Shown here piece after piece: positions 54,170 through 62,102 of a DNA stretch of 64,000 bases (the first letter of the stretch is position 1; each line of letters begins with the position of its first letter). Source of the stretch: UBA2336 sp036787955 (GTDB lineage Bacteria; Bacteroidota; Bacteroidia; Cytophagales; Cyclobacteriaceae); the NCBI GenBank assembly GCA_036787955.1, contig DAIQOI010000008.1, positions 1-64,000 on the forward strand, given 5' to 3'. A program made the position numbers and the translations under genes. A model generated the notes under the pieces. The model was not told the origin of the DNA. It did not search any database and saw only the letters and a list, made by a program, of their open reading frames with translations.

Positions 54170-55507
54170 TCAGTACAGGGGTATAATCTCGACATCAGTA
54201 AACTGCTTCCGTAGCCTGTCGGCAAATGATGCTGCCTGACGGAGTGTCCTGAAATTGCCCGTTTCATAAACGAGGGTGTGTTCATCCAAAACATGATGAT
54301 CCAGCCCAAACCGGCCATACTGCGATACAATTTCTTCATGCGTAACCGACTGATTTTTCGGCACACGGAAAACAACCCGATACCTGGGCAGGGAGTCCGG
54401 AAATGGCTGATTTATTTCGGACGGAACATTCGTCCCGGCCGTTAGCAGTTTACGCGAGGCCAAGATGAATTTTCGGAAAGCCTGCCTCGATGCTTCATCC
54501 GCGATCAACCCGGTCGTATCGTTCTCAAATTCCGGAACAGGTAAAACCAGGAACCTGCGATCGGGCAAGGGTGTACGATAAACCCAATGCAACAGATACT
54601 TTGCATCAGCAAGCTGAACGGAAACCGAATCAGGATGGTAAACCTTTATAATTTCAACCAGCAGAGAGGCGGCACCATCGCGCGGATGATCGCGCTGGCC
54701 GGAAATGAAATTGCCAAGCGAATAGGCCACTAATTTGTTTTGGTCCTTATACCAATACATGGGTTGCAGCACATGCGGGTGAGCGCCCACAACAATTGAG
54801 GCGCCCCGTTTCAGGCAAAATTCAGCCAACTGCTTTTGTGCTGCACCGGGCTGCGTTTGATATTCATTGCCCCAATGCATAAATACCACAATAGCATCGG
54901 GTTGGAGTTGTCTCGCCTTCTGTAAATCGCGGGAAATTACTGCCGTATCAATCAGGTTTACCACATTAGGCTTTGTTACAGGAATGCCGTTGGTGCCATA
55001 AGTATAATTGAGCAGGGCCAGGCTTACGCCGTTCAGCCTGACCACCAAAGGGTAGTCATTCAGCCGCTCTACTGTATCGCGAAAGGTGCCGGTATGCAAA
55101 ATGCCCGCGCTGTCGAGCACGGAAATTGTCCGCTCCAGGCCTTTGCGCCTGCGATCCAAACTGTGATTATTGGCAGTTACAAGCACATCCACACCAGCCC
55201 GCTTCAACGCCCATGCCAGTTCATCGGGAGCACTAAACTGCGGATATCCCGTGTACGGCCTTCCTCCCAGCGTCAGCTCCAGGTTGCCGATGGTCAAATC
55301 AACTGCATGAAAATATTTGCGGATAAAACGAAAGCAGGTATCGTAATTATATTTTCCGGTCTTTACATCAAATGCCGACTGAATCTGCGTATCATGCTGC
55401 ATGATATCACCGATAAACATCACCGACACACGGGTGGTGTCCTGGGCGGCAACCATGCCATCTACCTGAATCAATAAAAAAAACCAAAAGCAACTCAGCC
55501 TCTTCAT
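54170..55507 (-). CDS. CapA-type metallophosphatase with C-terminal SPOR-like domain
   Basis: A 445-residue exported protein. A signal peptide (SCFWFFLLIQVDGMVAA) is followed by a PGA_cap metallophosphoesterase domain: MFIGDIMQHD, GNLELTLGG, TANNHSLDR, FMHWGNEYQ and GAHPHVLQPM. The last 70 residues (YRVVFRVPKN to the end) have the layout of a SPOR domain, which binds denuded peptidoglycan. The combination suggests action at the cell wall. The start overlaps the pdeM stop by 4 bp, so the two are coupled. Confidence 0.85.
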   Translation of the reverse strand: MKRLSCFWFFLLIQVDGMVAAQDTTRVSVMFIGDIMQHDTQIQSAFDVKTGKYNYDTCFRFIRKYFHAVDLTIGNLELTLGGRPYTGYPQFSAPDELAWALKRAGVDVLVTANNHSLDRRRKGLERTISVLDSAGILHTGTFRDTVERLNDYPLVVRLNGVSLALLNYTYGTNGIPVTKPNVVNLIDTAVISRDLQKARQLQPDAIVVFMHWGNEYQTQPGAAQKQLAEFCLKRGASIVVGAHPHVLQPMYWYKDQNKLVAYSLGNFISGQRDHPRDGAASLLVEIIKVYHPDSVSVQLADAKYLLHWVYRTPLPDRRFLVLPVPEFENDTTGLIADEASRQAFRKFILASRKLLTAGTNVPSEINQPFPDSLPRYRVVFRVPKNQSVTHEEIVSQYGRFGLDHHVLDEHTLVYETGNFRTLRQAASFADRLRKQFTDVEIIPLY

Positions 55508-56151
55508 TGAACTTCTAAAACCTGATTATCGGCAATTACAAAGGTACGATCGCCCGGCAATGGCTGAATAGCCGATAACCCCGTAAATTCACCGAAAGCC
55601 GGACAAAGTGCATATTCGCGGGAAAAATAAAAGCACGGCAGCTTAACACCTTGCTTTCCTTTTCCACCAAGAAATATTCCCGGATGTACGTGCCCGGCAA
55701 TATTGAATTTTCCTTCGGGCACATTTTTTATAGGATGATGGGTAAAAACAAAAGGCCCTTCATCCAGGCATGTGCCGTGCAGTTGTAATCCCGATTGTTC
55801 GTAGTGTATTTTTTCCAATACATCATGATTGCCTTCTACCAGTTCAAATGCTACCGCTTTAAAATGCGCAATAACCTGCTTCACAGCATCCCAGTCGCTG
55901 TTGAAGCGGCTATGGAACAAGTCGCCCAAAAAAAGAACCCGCACCGGCTGCAGAAAGTCAACCAGCGAAACCAGGATTTCTATATTCCGGATGCCGGCCC
56001 GTACCGGAACGGGTATGCCGTTTTTCCTGAAATGGTTCACCTTGCCAAGATGAACATCTGCAAGAACCAGCATACGTTTGCTGTGCCAGAATAAAGCCTT
56101 TTGAGGAAATAATTCCAGTAATTCGTTGCGTATGGATATTTTCACGGTCAT
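55504..56151 (-). CDS. pdeM: ligase-associated DNA-damage-response endonuclease PdeM
   Basis: A 215-residue metallophosphoesterase. Metal-ligand blocks are DVHLGK, GDLFHS, EGNHD, THHP and GHVHPG. In many bacteria pdeM is near a DNA ligase, an exonuclease and an Lhr-type helicase. Here the helicase gene is about 6 kb away on the same strand. The frame is open to a GTG at 56193, but the ATG at 56151 gives the standard start. That ATG lies within a CATG shared with the divergent esterase start. It is co-transcribed with capA. Confidence 0.88.
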   Translation of the reverse strand: MTVKISIRNELLELFPQKALFWHSKRMLVLADVHLGKVNHFRKNGIPVPVRAGIRNIEILVSLVDFLQPVRVLFLGDLFHSRFNSDWDAVKQVIAHFKAVAFELVEGNHDVLEKIHYEQSGLQLHGTCLDEGPFVFTHHPIKNVPEGKFNIAGHVHPGIFLGGKGKQGVKLPCFYFSREYALCPAFGEFTGLSAIQPLPGDRTFVIADNQVLEVQ

Positions 56152-56920
56152 GTTCAAGCGCAAGATAACCACTGTGTCCTTTTTCAGTTTCACAACTATC
56201 TGTTTTGTCCGGATGACTTTGCATGCCCAGGCTACCTTTCCTGAATTTGAAAAGCATCTTTTTATTTCCGGTAGCGATACCCTTCCCTACCGGCTTCTGC
56301 AGCCCGAACCTGTGAAACGCGGAAAAAAGTATCCGCTGGTTATTTTTCTTCACGGTGCCGGTGAACGTGGCAGGGACAATGAAATGAACCTGAAGTACAT
56401 TACAGGCCTGTTTCTTCATACGAAAAACCGGAAAAAATTTCCGGCCTATGTGGTTGTTCCGCAATGCCCGCCTGCAAAATGGTGGGCACCACAAAACTGG
56501 AAAGAACAGCCCTTTGCTCCGGCCGACCGGGTAATCGGGTTGATGGACGAATTGATCCGAACCAAACAGATTGATATAAACCGGGTATATCTAATGGGAC
56601 TTTCCATGGGCGGTAATGGCACGTGGTACCTGCTAACGAAATATCCGGATCGGTTTGCTGCAGGCGTACCCATCTGCGGATGGGGCGATCCCGAGCTGGT
56701 TGCTGCTATGAAAAATGTTCCGGTATGGGCTTTTCATGGCGATAAAGACTCCGTGGTTCCAGTAGAAAAAAGCAGAGAACTGATAGATGCCCTTACAAGT
56801 GTCGGATCAACACCTCGTTATACTGAATATGCAGGCATCGGACACGACAGCTGGACTCCCGCCCTCGCAGAGCCGGAACTTCTGAAATGGTTGTTTAGCA
56901 ACAAAAGGAACCACCCATAA
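56150..56920 (+). CDS. exported alpha/beta-hydrolase (dienelactone hydrolase / depolymerase-like)
   Basis: A 256-residue esterase of the PHB-depolymerase/carboxylesterase group. A signal peptide (MFKRKITTVSFFSFTTICF) is followed by the oxyanion block FLHGAGERG. The triad fits S152 (GLSMGG), D200 (HGDKDSV) and H232 (GIGHDSW). Earlier in-frame starts at 56126 and 56132 are possible, but 56150 gives a cleaner signal peptide. That start overlaps the pdeM start codon. The substrate is unknown, probably an ester. Confidence 0.87.
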   Translation: MFKRKITTVSFFSFTTICFVRMTLHAQATFPEFEKHLFISGSDTLPYRLLQPEPVKRGKKYPLVIFLHGAGERGRDNEMNLKYITGLFLHTKNRKKFPAYVVVPQCPPAKWWAPQNWKEQPFAPADRVIGLMDELIRTKQIDINRVYLMGLSMGGNGTWYLLTKYPDRFAAGVPICGWGDPELVAAMKNVPVWAFHGDKDSVVPVEKSRELIDALTSVGSTPRYTEYAGIGHDSWTPALAEPELLKWLFSNKRNHP

Positions 56921-56947
56921 AAAAACACCGGGGTGTAAACCCCGGTG
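56919..56947 (-). terminator. terminator after the universal stress protein gene
   Basis: A perfect 8-bp stem CACCGGGG (56926-56933) and CCCCGGTG (56940-56947), 6-nt loop. On the minus strand it is followed by seven T. Confidence 0.85.
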
Positions 56948-56961
56948 CCTACCTAAACCAA

Positions 56962-57765
56962 CTACTCTCGGATAACCAAAACAGGTACATCGGCCTGAGT
57001 AGTGATATCTTCCTGACGCCTGCTTCCGATTAATCGGCTGAAAAGGTTGCTTTGCTTTTTTTTTACCAGACACAGCCAATCGGCAGGATTGCGCTCAAGC
57101 GCCTGCAAAATATCATTCGACCTAACAGGTTCCCGGTTTTTTATCAATCGTGCTTCCACCCCAAATTTTGTTCGTATCCGGATAAGCTTTTCCTGCAGAG
57201 CGGCATCATCTGCCGCAACATCGGTATGTACTAACGCAAGTTCCTGATCCATGGTTACCAGCAGCCCGACCAGCATGTCGAAACCCCGCGAAGTATCCGA
57301 CAGGTCAGCGGCCACCAGGGCCCGGTGGGGCACCTCCGGCATGGATGACCCGGGTACGATGAGTACATGCACGCAGGTATTCTGCAGCAAAGCGGCAATA
57401 AGCTGGGAGTAGGAACTGGATTTCCGGGCCACAACTGTTACATCGGGTTGTGTGCTGGCTATATACTGAAGCAGTGTTTCAGGAAAAGAACCATGCAGTA
57501 TTCTGACCTGTACCTCAATGCCAAAAGTTTGAATGATATCCTGCAGGCCTGCTAATTTTTGCTGTTTTATTTTTTCCGTACGTTCGATGAGTTTGGCTAC
57601 GACTACGGGGTTAGCCGCTGCCGGTATATTTTCCTCATCCAGGATATGCACAAGCGTTATTCTGCCACCGGCCTTTTTAGCCAGGAACAAGGCATACTGG
57701 GCAGCATGGTAAGCCGCCTCGGTAAAGTCGACTGGTATGAGATAATGAAGCTCTTTTAATCGCAT
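56962..57765 (-). CDS. universal stress protein, two UspA domains
   Basis: A 267-residue protein with two UspA folds, residues about 8-145 and 150-265. The first contains YLIPVDFTEAAYHAAQYALFLAKKAGG (cut) and the cluster VVARKSSSYSQLIAALLQNT before VLIVPG, a partial nucleotide-binding pattern. The second contains ALVAADLSDTSRGFDMLV. It lies 1 nt after the SulP gene stop on the same strand, so it probably modulates or accompanies that transporter. Confidence 0.92.
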   Translation of the reverse strand: MRLKELHYLIPVDFTEAAYHAAQYALFLAKKAGGRITLVHILDEENIPAAANPVVVAKLIERTEKIKQQKLAGLQDIIQTFGIEVQVRILHGSFPETLLQYIASTQPDVTVVARKSSSYSQLIAALLQNTCVHVLIVPGSSMPEVPHRALVAADLSDTSRGFDMLVGLLVTMDQELALVHTDVAADDAALQEKLIRIRTKFGVEARLIKNREPVRSNDILQALERNPADWLCLVKKKQSNLFSRLIGSRRQEDITTQADVPVLVIRE

Positions 57766-57766
57766 T

Positions 57767-59353
57767 TCAATTTATTGTTTCAATAGCTTTTTTGTGAGGC
57801 TCAGTGTCACCTTCCTGACGGTTTGAAACCGTATCAACTTTTATATTTCTGACCGGCGCATTGGCTATGAATTTGTCGATCAACTCTTTCACATCGTAAT
57901 CGACAAACACAGTTTTAGACATATCAACGATTACATGGCTGCCATCCGGTACTTGGTTCAGCTCCCTGGCAATTGCTGCCTTATTCAGAAATATCACTTC
58001 TTCGGCCAGTACTATGCGAATCTTTTTTCCGCTGGCAGGTTCCTTGTGCAGGGCGTGTGAATTGCGGTAACTGTTTCTGAGTATAATCAGCACAGCCACC
58101 CCAAGGCCTATGGCAATGCCTTTCAGTAAATCTGTAAACACAACACCCAGTATAGTAGCCATGAACGGAAGAAACTGCGAATACCCAAGCCTGTACATCT
58201 GCCTGAATAGATCCGGTTTGGCCAGTTTATAACCCACCACAAACAATATAGTTGCCAGCGCAGCCAAAGGTATCATATTGAGCACATGGGGTATGGTTGC
58301 CACACTGATCAGCAAAAGCACGCCATGTAATATGGTAGACATACGGGTACGTGCCCCCGACTGAATATTGGCCGAGCTTCGCACGATAACCTGGGTAAGC
58401 GGAAGACCGCCAATCATGCCGGAAATCAAGTTTCCGGCACCCTGGGCAAACAATTCGCGGTTGGTGTCGGTCTTTCTGCCAAACGGATCAAGACGGTCGG
58501 TGGCCTCAACGGACAACAGGGTTTCAAGGCTTGCCACAATGGCCAGTGTGATGGCCACAACCCACACGTCCAAATTGGCCAGACCCGACCACTGCGGAAA
58601 AGTAAAGTTTGCCAAAAAAGCACTGAACGAATCAGCAACCGGCACAGAAACCAGATGGTCGGACGATAATGTCCACTCCGGAAAATATTTCCTGGTAAGC
58701 ATTTCATAAACTATACCGAAGATAACCGCAACAAGCGGCCCCTGAATAATCCTGAAGATGAAGTGTCTTTTAACCAGATAAAGATCCCACAACAACAGAA
58801 TCAACATACAAACCAAGGCAACAAATATGGCTGCCGGTGAAAGGTAGTTCAGCATGTGCGACAATTCAGAAAAGGTATTGTAGCCATCAGCCTGCCGAAA
58901 ACTCAGGTCGCCTTCATAATCCGCATCATAACCTACAGCATGCGGAATCTGTTTCAGGATAATAATGATGCCGATGCTGGCAAGCATTCCTTTAATAACC
59001 GATGAAGGAAAATAATACCCGATAACTCCGGCCCCTGCCAAACTCAGCACTATCTGAATAATACCTGCCAGCACCACCGATACCAGAAATATTTCAAAAC
59101 TACCCAGTTGCTGAATGGATGTAAGCACAATAACTGCAAGGCCAGCGGCCGGGCCGGATACTCCCAACGAAGAATTGCTCAACGAACCTACCACAATACC
59201 ACCTACTATGCCCGCAATGAGGCCTGCGTAAAGAGGCGCTCCGCTGGCCAGTGCAATGCCAAGGCACAAGGGCACAGCCACAAAAAATACTACAACACTG
59301 GCAGGCACATCATACCTGAGGTTGCCTATCAGAGAGAACCGCTGGCTTTCCAT
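57767..59353 (-). CDS. SulP family anion transporter with STAS domain
   Basis: A 528-residue transporter with about 12-14 membrane segments. The SulP signature is near the start: RYDVPASVVVFFVAVPLCLG, then SGAPLYAGLIAGIVGG. The C-terminal STAS domain ends with VIVDMSKTVFVDYDVKELI. Substrates in the family include sulfate, bicarbonate and chloride; this one is undecided. A TTG start at 59398 is possible, but the ATG at 59353 matches the family. It is followed by the universal stress gene. Confidence 0.93.
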   Translation of the reverse strand: MESQRFSLIGNLRYDVPASVVVFFVAVPLCLGIALASGAPLYAGLIAGIVGGIVVGSLSNSSLGVSGPAAGLAVIVLTSIQQLGSFEIFLVSVVLAGIIQIVLSLAGAGVIGYYFPSSVIKGMLASIGIIIILKQIPHAVGYDADYEGDLSFRQADGYNTFSELSHMLNYLSPAAIFVALVCMLILLLWDLYLVKRHFIFRIIQGPLVAVIFGIVYEMLTRKYFPEWTLSSDHLVSVPVADSFSAFLANFTFPQWSGLANLDVWVVAITLAIVASLETLLSVEATDRLDPFGRKTDTNRELFAQGAGNLISGMIGGLPLTQVIVRSSANIQSGARTRMSTILHGVLLLISVATIPHVLNMIPLAALATILFVVGYKLAKPDLFRQMYRLGYSQFLPFMATILGVVFTDLLKGIAIGLGVAVLIILRNSYRNSHALHKEPASGKKIRIVLAEEVIFLNKAAIARELNQVPDGSHVIVDMSKTVFVDYDVKELIDKFIANAPVRNIKVDTVSNRQEGDTEPHKKAIETIN

Positions 59354-59409
59354 AGGATATCTGAAGAAACAATAAATGTAGAGGCCTGTTACAAACAAGC
59401 ATTTAAAAC

Positions 59410-59423
59410 CGTATTAGAATACG
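59410..59423. promoter_or_regulatory. 14-bp palindrome upstream of the SulP gene
   Basis: CGTATT, AG, AATACG: a perfect inverted repeat in the 85-bp gap between the kinase stop and the SulP start. It could be an operator for SulP, perhaps for the adjacent response regulator. Confidence 0.4.
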
Positions 59424-59438
59424 ATTAGAAGAATGTCC

Positions 59439-60782
59439 CTATTGCCCGCCGGAAGGGATCTGCAAGGTGACGGTTGTTCCTTTATTGAGCACAGAACGTA
59501 TATGCACGCTGCCCCCGTGCAACTCCACTATTCGTACTGTAAGCGGAATACCAATGCCCGTACCGGGAATCTGACGTACATTTTCCGACCGGAAAAACGG
59601 CTGCCGGATGCGGGGCAGGTCGTGCTCAGGTATACCGATACCACTATCAGTAATGCTGATAAGGACTGTCTGTTCGCCTTCTCTAAGGGCAACCTTTACT
59701 TCCGAGTTGCCCGAAAATTTACAGGCATTGTCCAGCAGATTGAGAATGGCATTGACCATCAGGTTACGGTTTACGTGAATGGGCCTGATTACAGAGCCTT
59801 CCGTTGTGATATGGCAATCCGGATGCTGACGGATAAAGATGCTGACAGCCTCCTGCAATATTTCTTGGGCAGGGACTTTTTCTTTTTTCAGATCCGGCAC
59901 AGCAGTAGTAATTGCCGAAAGCTGTAATAAATTATTGACCAGTCGGTTGAGCCGGTCGGCCTCCTGATAAATTTGCGTCAAGGCAAGCCGGTACTCTTCA
60001 CGGGTTCGGTCTTTTTCCAGAGCCAGTTCGGCCTCGCCCAGTATGGAGGTAAGGGGATTGCGGATTTCATGCGAGGCATCGGCAACAAAGCGCCTTTGCG
60101 ACTGGAAGGTTTGCTCAATGCGTTCGAGCATGCGGTTGAACGCCAGCGCAAGCTGTCCGAGTTCATCATCTTTATCAGAAACCGGAAGCCGATAATTCAG
60201 GTTACTGGCACTGATGGTGTTGGCTTCGCGTATGGTGGCCGATACAGGACGAAGTATGGCTTTTGAGGCAAGGTAACTGGCCAGAAAAGTAATAAGCGCA
60301 GCAGCACACAATGTTACAATAAGTAACCGTTTCAGGTTGCTGAGCAATTCCAGCCCCTCCTGGTCAATGGCTGTAATAATCACCGCATAATTACCACCTT
60401 GCAGGTGGAATACACGGCCTGCCCCCTGGCGGTTCTTTTCTGTAAAATAGGCTTCCTCATGGTTTTCAAGGTCCTGCAGGAAGCTTTCCGGACACTTTGC
60501 GGTAAGCTTACTGCGCCACCCGGGTGCCAGCGCAACCACGTCTTCCGTTTCTTCGGGAAGTTTATTCAAAAACTGTTCGCGGATCTTTTCGTACGCTTCA
60601 GGTGTGAACGCGTTTCTTTCCAGGACCATTTTTTCCGTTATCTCAACACGGTTTTGTAGCCGGCTGAAAAATTCGTTTTTTCGATGCTCGCTTTCAAAAT
60701 AATACACAATGAGCCCGAAAATCATCAGCATACCAACGGTCAGGAATCCAAAGGTTAGCGCAAGCTTATGCCTGAGTTTCAC
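59439..60782 (-). CDS. membrane sensor histidine kinase
   Basis: A 447-residue kinase. Membrane segments at about 7-29 and 152-172 flank a periplasmic sensor of about 120 residues. HAMP follows (about 172-225). The phospho-acceptor is H238 in DASHEIRNPL. The ATPase has LLDNACKFS, ISITDSGIGIPE and GTGIGIPLTVRIVELHGG. The start is a GTG at 60782, overlapping the regulator gene by 17 bp. It forms a two-component system with that regulator. Confidence 0.94.
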   Translation of the reverse strand: MKLRHKLALTFGFLTVGMLMIFGLIVYYFESEHRKNEFFSRLQNRVEITEKMVLERNAFTPEAYEKIREQFLNKLPEETEDVVALAPGWRSKLTAKCPESFLQDLENHEEAYFTEKNRQGAGRVFHLQGGNYAVIITAIDQEGLELLSNLKRLLIVTLCAAALITFLASYLASKAILRPVSATIREANTISASNLNYRLPVSDKDDELGQLALAFNRMLERIEQTFQSQRRFVADASHEIRNPLTSILGEAELALEKDRTREEYRLALTQIYQEADRLNRLVNNLLQLSAITTAVPDLKKEKVPAQEILQEAVSIFIRQHPDCHITTEGSVIRPIHVNRNLMVNAILNLLDNACKFSGNSEVKVALREGEQTVLISITDSGIGIPEHDLPRIRQPFFRSENVRQIPGTGIGIPLTVRIVELHGGSVHIRSVLNKGTTVTLQIPSGGQ

Positions 60783-61455
60783 GGTCTGAATCTTTAATAG
60801 TATAACCCATTCCTACGATGGTCTTGATAAGAGGTGGTGAAAACCCCGCGTCAATCTTTTTTCTCAGGTAATTAATGTATACATCTACTACATTGGTTCC
60901 CAGATCATGACTTACATCCCATACATTTTCCAAAATATCGGCCCGTGACAATACACGATTTTTGTTGATGAGCAAATACTCCAGTAACCTGAACTCACGT
61001 GCAGTAAGTGTAATAGGCTGCTTATTTCTCAGCACCTCTTTGGTTTCACGATTCAACACCAGGTCGGCTGCCTTCAGCAGGTTGCCTGCTGCCTTTTTCC
61101 TGCGGGCAAGGGCCTGCAGGCGCGCTACCAGTTCGCGAAACTTGAAAGGCTTTGGCAGGTAATCGTCTGCACCGGTATTCAATCCATCCACGATGTCATC
61201 GGTAGTGCCCAGTGCGGTGAGCATCAGTATGGGTGTGGCATAGCCCCGGTGCTCCCGCAACCTCCTGCACACCTCCATGCCGTTCATGCCAGGCATAATC
61301 AGGTCCAGGATAATTACATCAAACTCTTCGCGCATGGCCAGATTCAGGCCGGTAACTCCGTCAAACGCCTGCACCACCAGCATGCCCTTTTCCTCCAGTC
61401 CTTTGCGGATAAAGGATGACACGGGTGGTTCGTCTTCAATCAGCAAAACGCGCAT
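60766..61455 (-). CDS. OmpR-family response regulator
   Basis: A 229-residue regulator with a receiver domain (D51 in ILDLIMP, KPF near residue 102) and a winged-helix DNA-binding domain (ITLTAREFRLLEYLL, VDVYINYLRKKID, IKTIVGMGYTI). It is the partner of the downstream kinase. Its targets probably include the SulP/stress-protein unit just downstream, but this is inference from position. Confidence 0.95.
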   Translation of the reverse strand: MRVLLIEDEPPVSSFIRKGLEEKGMLVVQAFDGVTGLNLAMREEFDVIILDLIMPGMNGMEVCRRLREHRGYATPILMLTALGTTDDIVDGLNTGADDYLPKPFKFRELVARLQALARRKKAAGNLLKAADLVLNRETKEVLRNKQPITLTAREFRLLEYLLINKNRVLSRADILENVWDVSHDLGTNVVDVYINYLRKKIDAGFSPPLIKTIVGMGYTIKDSDRETQA

Positions 61456-61508
61456 AGCCGATACAAGTTACTGATAATTTCAGCCCGTGGTAAGCGCATG
61501 TTCTTTTG

Positions 61509-62003
61509 TCAGGGTCGGGAAAGCTCGCTGAGCAAATCTTCCAGATCAAGGTGTCGTGTATACATGTACAACGACCCATCCGGGTGACGCGGCCATTTTT
61601 CTGCGGGCCGATCGCAATACAACTCCACTCCGTTTCCATCGGGATCGTCCAGGTATACAGCTTCGGACACTCCATGGTCAGCTGCACCGGTTAAAGGATA
61701 ATGTGCATCGAGCAGCCGTTTGAGTGCTACTGCCAGATCTTTACGGGTAGGATAAAGAATGGCGGTATGGTACAACCCTACCCCATTGCGCGGGGCACGG
61801 GGTGCCCCCAGGCTATGCCAGGTATTCAAACCAATGTGGTGATGATAGCCGCCAGCCGAGATAAACGCAGCCTGCGATCCATATGTTGTAACGAGTTCAA
61901 AACCCAGCAGGCCACAATAAAAGTCAAGCGCACGCTGCAGATCAGCGACCTTCAGATGGACATGCCCGATTCGGGTTTGTGGCGGGATGGTGTACTTGTT
62001 CAT
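61509..62003 (-). CDS. VOC family dioxygenase-like protein
   Basis: A 164-residue protein resembling catechol-2,3-dioxygenase/CatE-type VOC proteins: IGHVHLKVADLQRALDFYCGLLGFEL (cut), then GGYHHHIGLNTW, and DDPDGNGVELYCDRP with a metal-ligand Glu. The first-half metal ligand is likely H14 or H16. It is about half the length of ring-cleaving dioxygenases, so the activity is uncertain. Confidence 0.88.
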   Translation of the reverse strand: MNKYTIPPQTRIGHVHLKVADLQRALDFYCGLLGFELVTTYGSQAAFISAGGYHHHIGLNTWHSLGAPRAPRNGVGLYHTAILYPTRKDLAVALKRLLDAHYPLTGAADHGVSEAVYLDDPDGNGVELYCDRPAEKWPRHPDGSLYMYTRHLDLEDLLSELSRP

Positions 62004-62102
62004 TTTTCAGGAAATGGAGGTGCGGAAATTTACTAAATCCACGCGTTAAGGTTGCCACCCGGCATTCGTGTTATGACTTTTTCTCTGCCGGAATCCTGGT
62101 TT

